DNA from: Pseudomonas peradeniyensis
Lineage (GTDB): Bacteria > Pseudomonadota > Gammaproteobacteria > Pseudomonadales > Pseudomonadaceae
Assembly (NCBI RefSeq): GCF_014268935.2
Contig: NZ_JABWRJ020000005.1
Location: 62,001 to 126,000, forward strand
DNA length: 64,000 nt
Reading direction: 5' to 3'
The position numbers and the translations under genes were made by a program. Below are positions 58,587 through 64,000 of this stretch, in pieces. The notes beneath the pieces were generated by a model. It searched no databases. It saw only the letters and a list, made by a program, of their open reading frames with translations, and had not been told where the DNA came from. Within the stretch, counting starts at the first letter, position 1; each line of letters opens with the position of its first letter.

Positions 58587-59171
58587 TCAGGCGGAAGCCT
58601 TCAAGGCCGCCTTGTAGATCGACTGCCTGGGCTGGGCGAACAGCCGCTCCATCATCGGCTCGAAGAACGACAGCGGCAGGCTCGGGTACTCGGGGTCGAA
58701 CGCCGCCGCGTCGTAGCGCGCGCAGAACTCGATGGTCCGCTGGTACTGCGGGTGATCGCTGAATTGCTCGCGCAGGTGTCGGTCCATGCCCAGGTGGTGG
58801 AAGAAGTAGTAGCCCTGGAAGATCCCGTGCTTCTCGATCATCCACAGGTTCTCGGCGCTGACGAAGGGCTTGAGGATCGCCGCGGCGATATCCGGGTGGT
58901 TGTAGCTGCCGAGGGTGTCGCCGATGTCATGCAGCAGGGCGCAGACCACATATTCCTCGTCGCGGCCGTCACGGTAGGCGCGGGTGGCGGTCTGCAGCGA
59001 ATGGCTCAGGCGATCGATGGGAAAGCCGCCGAAGTCGCCATCGAGCAGGCGCAAGTGGGCGACGATGCGCTGGGGCAACTGCCGGGCATAGGCGCGAAAG
59101 TCGTCGGCGATGATCGCCCAGTCCTGGGCGGTGCCGTCGCGCATGTGGCTGAAGTTCGCTTGCTTGTTCAT
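58587..59171 (-). CDS. HD-domain protein, possibly PhnZ/MIOX-like
   Basis: 194 residues. The HD pattern is SHSLQTATRAYRDG, then VCALLHDIGDTLG, and a later His in HPDIAAAILKP and KHGIFQGYYFFHHLG. This spacing resembles the HD-domain proteins that bind two metal ions. Some (PhnZ, MIOX) are diiron oxygenases and others phosphohydrolases. No substrate is clear. It lies downstream of the Mpo1-like gene (102-base gap) on the same strand, so the two may be co-transcribed. No ribosome-binding site stands out. Confidence 0.8.
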   Translation of the reverse strand: MNKQANFSHMRDGTAQDWAIIADDFRAYARQLPQRIVAHLRLLDGDFGGFPIDRLSHSLQTATRAYRDGRDEEYVVCALLHDIGDTLGSYNHPDIAAAILKPFVSAENLWMIEKHGIFQGYYFFHHLGMDRHLREQFSDHPQYQRTIEFCARYDAAAFDPEYPSLPLSFFEPMMERLFAQPRQSIYKAALKASA

Positions 59172-59273
59172 CGCCGCGGGCCACTCGTGTCGGGGACATG
59201 CCTGGCAGTGTTGGCCAGGACGCGGTCTTTGGCAGTGGCCGGCCGGGACGCGAACCTGGCCTTGCGGGCCGAT

Positions 59274-59585
59274 TCAGAGGCTGAGGCGGCCCAGCAGGAT
59301 GTCGCGGAACATGGCGAAGTCGCCGACCAGGCTGTACCAGGGATGGGTGAAGGTGGCCGGTCGGTTCTTCTCGAAGAAGAAATGCCCGGCCCAGGCGAAG
59401 CCATAGCCGGCCAGCGGCACGGCCAGCAGCAACAGCCACTGGCCGCTGCCGATGCTGTAGGCGAGCAGGGCGATCACCAGGCTGGTGCCGACGAAGTGCA
59501 GGCGGCGGCAGGTGGCGTTGCTGTGCTCGCCCAGGTAGTAGGGATAGAACTCGGCAAAACTGCGGAACTGCGCTGTGCGGGTCAT
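59274..59585 (-). CDS. Mpo1-like (DUF962) membrane protein
   Basis: 103 residues. RSFAEFYPYYLGEHSNATCR, then HFVGTSLVIALLAYSIG, then GYGFAWAGHFFFEKNRPATF and FTHPWYSLVGDFAMFRDI form the DUF962 signature with its His residues. In yeast, Mpo1 is an iron-dependent dioxygenase in alpha-oxidation of 2-hydroxy fatty acids. Two membrane helices are visible. GGAAG precedes the ATG. The bacterial substrate is not known. Confidence 0.88.
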   Translation of the reverse strand: MTRTAQFRSFAEFYPYYLGEHSNATCRRLHFVGTSLVIALLAYSIGSGQWLLLLAVPLAGYGFAWAGHFFFEKNRPATFTHPWYSLVGDFAMFRDILLGRLSL

Positions 59586-59739
59586 GGCGGGCTTCCGGAT
59601 CTGCGGGTCGTGCTAACAGGATACACGGCGTGGAGCCTGAATCGAGTCTAGAGTCACTGGGGGCAGTGGCCAGTGACAATAGGCGCCAATTGAGTATCCT
59701 TTCGGTTCACCGCAGGAGCGGTCAGCACAAGAGCCTGTC

Positions 59740-60786
59740 ATGAGTGAGAGAACCACGTCAGCCAGCTGGGCATCAGGGATCGTCAAGGCACTCGAGCTGG
59801 AAGGGCTCGATTGTCCGGCCATGTTCAAGCAGCTCGGGCTCGACTTTTCCGCCCTCGACGACCCCGATGCGCGATTCACCCAGGATTCGATGACCCGGCT
59901 GTGGCAGCTGGCGGTCGAGTTGTCGGGCAACGAGGCCATCGGCCTGAACATGGCCCGGGTGGTGCGTCCGGCCTCGTTCCATGTGGTGGGCTATGCGCTG
60001 ATGTCCAGCCGCACCCTGGCCGAGGGTTTCGAACGCCTGGTGCGCTACCAGCGGATCATCGCCGAGAGTTCGGACCTGAGCTTTCGCCGCGAGCCCGACG
60101 GTTACGCCCTGGTGCTGACCGTGCATGGCGACCACCTGCCGCCGACCCGGCACAGCGCCGAGGCGTCCCTGGCCTGCGCCCTGGCCCTGTGCACCTGGCT
60201 CAGCGGGCGGCCGATCCAGCCTCGGCGGGTGCTGATCCAGGGCGGCCAGCCGAAGAATGTCGAGCCGTACAAGGTGGCCTTCCATGCGCCGCTGGTATTT
60301 GGCGCGCCCCATGACGCGCTGGTGCTCGAGCGTGCCGACATGGAGGCGCCGCTGCCGACTGCCAACGAAGCGATGGCGGTGCTGCATGATCGCTTTGCCG
60401 GGGAATACCTGGCGCGCTTCTCGGAAAGCCGCGTGACCCACCGGGTACGCCAGGTGCTGTGCCGCATCCTGCCCCAGGGCGAGCCCAAGCGCGAGACCGT
60501 GGCCCAGGCCCTGCACCTGTCGCAGCGCACCTTGCAAAGACGCCTGCAGGACGAGGGCACCAGCTTCCAGACCCTGCTCGACGACACCCGCCGCGAACTG
60601 GCCGAGCAGTACCTGGCCCAGCCCGGCACCACCTTGCTGGAAACCGCCTACCTGCTGGGTTTCGCCGATCCGAGCAACTTCTACCGGGCGTTCCGCCGCT
60701 GGTTCGACACCACCCCGAGCGAGTACCGCACGCGGTTGTCGGTCAGTGACGCCAGAACGCCGGCATGCACAACACCAGCACCGTGA
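59740..60786 (+). CDS. AraC-family regulator with an arabinose-binding-like domain (OruR type)
   Basis: 348 residues. The N-terminal AraC_arabinose_bind-type domain (about 20-210) contains WQLAVELSGNEAIGLNMARV and FHVVGYALMSSRTLAEGFER. The DNA-binding domain is at the C-terminus: KRETVAQALHLSQRTLQRRL and then the conserved LLETAYLLGFADPSNFYRAF. This resembles OruR-like regulators of amino acid use. The target is unclear. The last 44 bases overlap the 3' end of the convergent trkH gene, so this protein's C-terminal tail (about 15 residues) is encoded opposite TrkH's end. Confidence 0.88.
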   Translation: MSERTTSASWASGIVKALELEGLDCPAMFKQLGLDFSALDDPDARFTQDSMTRLWQLAVELSGNEAIGLNMARVVRPASFHVVGYALMSSRTLAEGFERLVRYQRIIAESSDLSFRREPDGYALVLTVHGDHLPPTRHSAEASLACALALCTWLSGRPIQPRRVLIQGGQPKNVEPYKVAFHAPLVFGAPHDALVLERADMEAPLPTANEAMAVLHDRFAGEYLARFSESRVTHRVRQVLCRILPQGEPKRETVAQALHLSQRTLQRRLQDEGTSFQTLLDDTRRELAEQYLAQPGTTLLETAYLLGFADPSNFYRAFRRWFDTTPSEYRTRLSVSDARTPACTTPAP

Positions 60787-62197
60787 TGATCTCCAGGCGG
60801 CCCAGCAGCATGCCGCCGGAGAGGATCCACTTGGCCGCGTCCGGCAGGCTGGCGTAGTTGCCGGCCGGGCCGATCACCTCGCCCAGCCCGGGGCCTACGC
60901 CCGACACCGTGCCGGCGGCGCCGGTCAGCGCGGTCATCCAGTCCACGCCCAGCAGCGACAGCAGCAGGGCGATGATGCAGATGGTGATGGCGAAGAAGAA
61001 CGAGAAGGTCAGGATCGAGCGTACGATCTCTTCGTCGAGGCGATGGCCGTTGTACTTCTGCTTGATCACCGCACGCGGGTGGATCAGCTGGTTGAGGTTG
61101 GCCTTGAGCAGGATGTAGGCGACCTGGAAGCGGAAGATCTTGATGCCGCCGGCGGTGGAGCCTGAGCAACCACCGACGAAGCCCAGGTAGAAGAACAGCA
61201 TCAGCGAGAAGTTGCCCCACATGCTGTAGTCGCCCAGGGCGAAGCCGGTGGTGGTGACCACCGAGGTAACGTTCAGCGCCACGTGGCGCAGGGCGTCGAG
61301 CCAGTGCAGGTCGGTGGTGGCCCAGTACCAGGTGCCGAGCACCAGCCAGGTAGCCAGCAGCATGGCCAGCAGGCCCTGAACCTGCTGGTCCTTGATCAAC
61401 GCCTTGCGGTGGCCGCGCAAGGTGGCCACGTACAGGGTGAACGGCAGGCTGCCGAGAATCATCACCACCACCGCGACCCAGTGCACCGCGGGGATGTCCC
61501 ACTTGGCCAGGGACTGGTCGGAGGTGGAGAACCCGCCGGTGGAGATCGCCGACATGGCGTGGTTGATCGCATCGAACGGGCTCATCCCCGCCCACCAGAA
61601 CGCCAGGCTGCCGAGCACGGTGATGCCGACGTACACCGCGACGATCGACTTGGCGACCATGTGCGAGCGCGGCATGACCTTTTCCGAACGGTCCGAGGAC
61701 TCGGTCTGGAACAGGCGCATGCCACCGATGCGCAGCAACGGCAGGATCGCCACCGCCATGCCGATGAAGCCGATGCCGCCCAGCCAGTGCAGCATCGAAC
61801 GCCACATCAGGATGCCCGGCGACATGTTGTCCAGGCCGCTGAGCACGGTGGCGCCGGTGGCGGTGATGCCGGACATGCTTTCGAAGAAGGCGTCGGTGTA
61901 GCTGATGTGCTGCGTCAGCAGGAACGGCAGGGCGGCGAACACGCAGACCACCAGCCAGCTGCTGACGGTCAGCAGGTACATGTCGCGGGGACGCAGGTGC
62001 ACGTGCTCAGGGCGGCCGGGGATGACCAGGCCGAGTCCGGCGAGGAAGGTGATCAGGCTTGACCAGAGGAACGACGGCATGTCGCCGGTGCGCTCGAAGA
62101 CCACCAGGGTCGCCATGGGCACCACCATGCTCACTGCCAGGGTGATCAGGAAGATGCCGATGATGAAACCAATGATCCTTAAGGTCGGCAACGCCAT
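60743..62197 (-). CDS. trkH: Trk potassium uptake protein TrkH
   Basis: 484 residues, four M1-P-M2 units. Selectivity-filter-like P-loops are visible: FESMSGITATGATVLSGLDN, then HAMSAISTGGFSTSDQSLAK, then VTSVVTTTGFALGDYSMWG and the final TGAAGTVSGVGPGLGEVIGP. Conserved SGSTAGGIKIFRFQ lies before the last third. It forms the channel of the Trk potassium system with cytoplasmic TrkA. The 3' ends of this gene and the AraC gene overlap by 44 bases. Confidence 0.95.
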   Translation of the reverse strand: MALPTLRIIGFIIGIFLITLAVSMVVPMATLVVFERTGDMPSFLWSSLITFLAGLGLVIPGRPEHVHLRPRDMYLLTVSSWLVVCVFAALPFLLTQHISYTDAFFESMSGITATGATVLSGLDNMSPGILMWRSMLHWLGGIGFIGMAVAILPLLRIGGMRLFQTESSDRSEKVMPRSHMVAKSIVAVYVGITVLGSLAFWWAGMSPFDAINHAMSAISTGGFSTSDQSLAKWDIPAVHWVAVVVMILGSLPFTLYVATLRGHRKALIKDQQVQGLLAMLLATWLVLGTWYWATTDLHWLDALRHVALNVTSVVTTTGFALGDYSMWGNFSLMLFFYLGFVGGCSGSTAGGIKIFRFQVAYILLKANLNQLIHPRAVIKQKYNGHRLDEEIVRSILTFSFFFAITICIIALLLSLLGVDWMTALTGAAGTVSGVGPGLGEVIGPAGNYASLPDAAKWILSGGMLLGRLEIITVLVLCMPAFWRH

Positions 62198-62307
62198 GTG
62201 ATCTGCTCTGACTCGCTACGGAAAGGGCGCCATTCTACCTGTGGGGGAGGTGATGTAAACGGACGATTGAGCGTGTCGTGGAAGCGCTGCTGGTCCTGCG
62301 ACAGGGC

Positions 62308-62331
62308 AACCCCGCTCCCACGAGGGCGGCG
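62308..62331. repeat. Degenerate REP half-site
   Basis: GGGCAACCCCGCTCCCACGAG resembles the right half of a Pseudomonas REP sequence, without a partner, in the divergent region between trkH and the nitroreductase gene. Confidence 0.4.
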
Positions 62332-62378
62332 CTATGGTGCAGAATGGCCGCACTTTCAATCTGCCAGGAGGGTAGCCC

Positions 62379-62936
62379 ATGGAGGCTCTCGACGCATTGC
62401 TCAACCGTGTTTCCGTGCCACGCCTGACTGAACCGGCGCCCAATGCCGCCCAGCGCGAGGCACTGTTCCAGGCCGCGCTGCGCGCGCCGGACCATGGCCA
62501 GCTGCGCCCCTGGCGCTTCCTGACCATCGAGGGGCAGGGCCGCGAGAAGCTCGGCGAGCTGTTCGCCGAGGCGGTGCAGGCCAAGGGCGATGCCACCCAG
62601 GCCGCGCTGGACAAGGCCCGGGCGATGCCGCTGCGGGCGCCGCTGCTGATCGTGGTGATCGCTCGGCTTCAGGATCATTTCAAGGTGCCGAAGATCGAGC
62701 AGCGCCTGGCCGCCGGCTGCGCCGCCCATGGCATCCTCATCGCTGCCCATGCCCAGGGCATCGGTGCGGTGTGGCGCACTGGCGACATGGCGTTTGACGC
62801 TCATGTGCATGAGGGCTTGGGCCTGGAGGCGAACGAAGAGGTGATCGGCTACCTGTATGTCGGCACGCCGATGGGCGAGCCGCGCACGGCGCCGGTACTG
62901 GAAACGGCCCAGTACGTCAGTGCCTGGGGCGAGTGA
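62379..62936 (+). CDS. Nitroreductase-family oxidoreductase (YdjA-like)
   Basis: 185 residues. AGGAGG stands 7 bases before the ATG. FMN-binding features of the YdjA group are seen: FQAALRAPDHGQLRPWRFLT near residue 30, then APLLIVVIARL and the final EVIGYLYVGTPMGEP. It is a single-domain minimal nitroreductase, shorter than typical 200-220 residue NfsB types. It uses NAD(P)H to reduce nitro or other substrates. It is divergent from trkH and converges on the histidine kinase gene. Confidence 0.9.
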   Translation: MEALDALLNRVSVPRLTEPAPNAAQREALFQAALRAPDHGQLRPWRFLTIEGQGREKLGELFAEAVQAKGDATQAALDKARAMPLRAPLLIVVIARLQDHFKVPKIEQRLAAGCAAHGILIAAHAQGIGAVWRTGDMAFDAHVHEGLGLEANEEVIGYLYVGTPMGEPRTAPVLETAQYVSAWGE

Positions 62937-62941
62937 GCATT

Positions 62942-63060
62942 GGGGCCGCTTTGCGGCCCTTTCGCCGGCAAGCCGGCTCCCACAGGTACCATGGAGGTCT
63001 CAAGGTCTGTAACTACTTGTGGGAGCCGGCTTGCCGGCGAAAGGGCTGCGCAGCAGCCCC
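62942..63060. repeat. REP pair (inverted), GCCGGC subtype
   Basis: TTCGCCGGCAAGCCGGCTCC and its inverted copy lie about 45 bases apart, flanked by GGGCCGC and GGGCTGCGCAGCAGCCC palindromes. The core differs from the GCGGGC type seen in the rest of the window. Confidence 0.87.
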
Positions 63061-63068
63061 GCGATCTG

Positions 63069-64000
63069 TCAGTCAACACTGATATTGCAGGGAATCTCCA
63101 GCGTCGCAATGAACCCACCCTGCGGATGATTCCCCAGCACCAGGCTGCCACCATGGCGCTCTGCCGCCTTGCGCGCAATCGCCAGCCCCAAGCCATGCCC
63201 CGGCGCCTCCTGCCCCGGCGCCCGGAAGAACGGCTCGCCCAGCTGCGCCAGGTGCTCTGCCGCCACCCCCGGTCCATGATCGCGCACGCTCAGTACGATG
63301 CGATCCTGTTCGCGGCGGGCATGCACCTCGATCGGCTGCCCGGCCGGATTGAAACGCAGGGCATTGCGCAACAAATTGTCCACCGCCCGTTCGATCAAGG
63401 TCGGCCAGCCGTGCAAGGTCAGGCCTGCCTGCGCCTCCAGACGCACTTCCTGTTCTGGCGCTGACAGTTGGGCGTCCTTGCGCACTCCGCCCAGCAAGGC
63501 ATTGAGGTCCACGGGTTCGGCATGGGCCTGGTCGGCATCGACCCGGGCCAGCACCAGGATCTCGCTGATCAGGTCTTCCAGGCGATCACACTCGCGGGTC
63601 AGGCGCGGCCACAGGGCCTGGCGTTGTTCCGGCTCGGCGCGCTCGGCCAGGGCCAGGGCGATGCGCAGCCGCGCCAGCGGCGAGCGCAGTTCGTGGGACA
63701 CATCGCGCAGCAGCTGGCGCTGGCTGCCGATCAGGCTCTGCAGGCGCGCGCCCATCTTGTTGAAGTCGTTGGCCAGCACGCCGAACTCGTCGCGGCGCAC
63801 CGCCAGCCGCGCCAGGCTGTTCTGCTGGTAGCTGGTCTGCCCCAGGTCGTGCACCGCGCCGCGCAGGCGGCTGAGCGGGCGGGTGATCGACAGGGTCACC
63901 AGCAGGCTGAACAGGGTCAGTACCACCAGGGCGATCCCCAGGGCGCTGAGCGGCCAGATCAGGCTCTCGCGATGCCAGGCGGCCAGTTCGGGGTGGGGGA
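63069..64000 (-). CDS. Sensor histidine kinase, CpxA-like, cut by the window edge
   Basis: About 310 C-terminal residues are visible; the frame is open to position 64000, so the N-terminus is missing. A membrane helix (SLIWPLSALGIALVVLTLFS) leads into a HAMP domain (PLSRLRGAVHDLG), then the phospho-acceptor H box LRDVSHELRSPLARLRIALA, the N box DNLLRNALRFNP and G boxes DHGPGV and GHGLGLAIARKA. It is a class I HPK1 kinase that phosphorylates an OmpR-type regulator. From memory the order trkH, nitroreductase, cpxA-like matches the PAO1 PA3206-PA3210 region, so an envelope-stress sensor is likely, but the sensing domain cannot be seen. Confidence 0.85.
   Translation of the reverse strand, partial: PHPELAAWHRESLIWPLSALGIALVVLTLFSLLVTLSITRPLSRLRGAVHDLGQTSYQQNSLARLAVRRDEFGVLANDFNKMGARLQSLIGSQRQLLRDVSHELRSPLARLRIALALAERAEPEQRQALWPRLTRECDRLEDLISEILVLARVDADQAHAEPVDLNALLGGVRKDAQLSAPEQEVRLEAQAGLTLHGWPTLIERAVDNLLRNALRFNPAGQPIEVHARREQDRIVLSVRDHGPGVAAEHLAQLGEPFFRAPGQEAPGHGLGLAIARKAAERHGGSLVLGNHPQGGFIATLEIPCNISVD

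Overview
This 64 kb window is a high-GC chromosomal stretch of a Pseudomonas, most likely of the P. putida group. The evidence is the many short palindromic REP elements with a GCGGGCAAGCCCGCTCCCAC core, the codon use, and sets of genes that from memory resemble P. aeruginosa PAO1 loci (LysR and PA1414-like small gene; gbuA and gbuR; recQ, marR and plpD; trkH, nitroreductase and cpxA-like). No rRNA, tRNA, CRISPR array, prophage or intact insertion sequence was recognised.

Layout. Positions 1-4.1 kb hold the start of an MFS transporter, a YbdG-type mechanosensitive channel, a DEAD-box RNA helicase, a BrnT/BrnA toxin-antitoxin pair and a small exported protein. Positions 4.2-23.0 kb are a contact-dependent growth inhibition (CDI) type two-partner secretion island: a TpsB transporter, a 4555-residue CdiA-like exoprotein with a probable papain-fold C-terminal toxin, its probable immunity gene one base downstream, and five further small, mostly AT-richer genes that look like an immunity or orphan-module array. 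These include two tandem paralogues and a pentapeptide-repeat protein. Positions 23.3-26.7 kb hold a DMT exporter, a truncated addiction-module antitoxin, and a YbfB-type MFS gene divergent from a LysR regulator. Next comes a 42-codon gene with an Anr/FNR-type box upstream and a strong terminator downstream, resembling the P. aeruginosa PA1414/SicX locus.

Positions 27-32.4 kb hold a sodium:solute symporter, guanidinobutyrase (gbuA) with its divergent LysR regulator, and an Aer-type aerotaxis receptor. A DTW-domain tRNA modification enzyme follows. Positions 33.3-37.2 kb are the four-gene Anbu cluster: ATP-grasp, alpha-E, transglutaminase and the proteasome-like Anbu peptidase. Positions 37.3-49.2 kb are a complete type I secretion adhesin locus: HlyD, ABC and TolC genes divergent from a 2123-residue adhesin. 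The adhesin has a retention module, a TAAG LapG-type cleavage site, repeats, a von Willebrand A domain and an RTX C-terminus.

Positions 49.3-64 kb are mostly housekeeping genes: YbaN-like and YecA-like proteins, RecQ, a MarR regulator, a PlpD-type patatin autotransporter, a SelW/Rdx protein, a DMT exporter, two AraC regulators, an LpxH-like phosphoesterase, an HD protein with an Mpo1-like protein, TrkH, a nitroreductase, and a CpxA-like histidine kinase cut by the window edge.

Together the window carries three surface export systems (type Vb CDI, type I adhesin, type Vd patatin) and several environment-sensing units (Aer, the Anr-linked small gene, the CpxA-like kinase, LysR/AraC/MarR regulators). 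The parts most worth attention are the variable CDI region, the PA1414/SicX-like gene and the LapG-type cleavable adhesin. All family assignments come from reading the sequence; no database search was possible.
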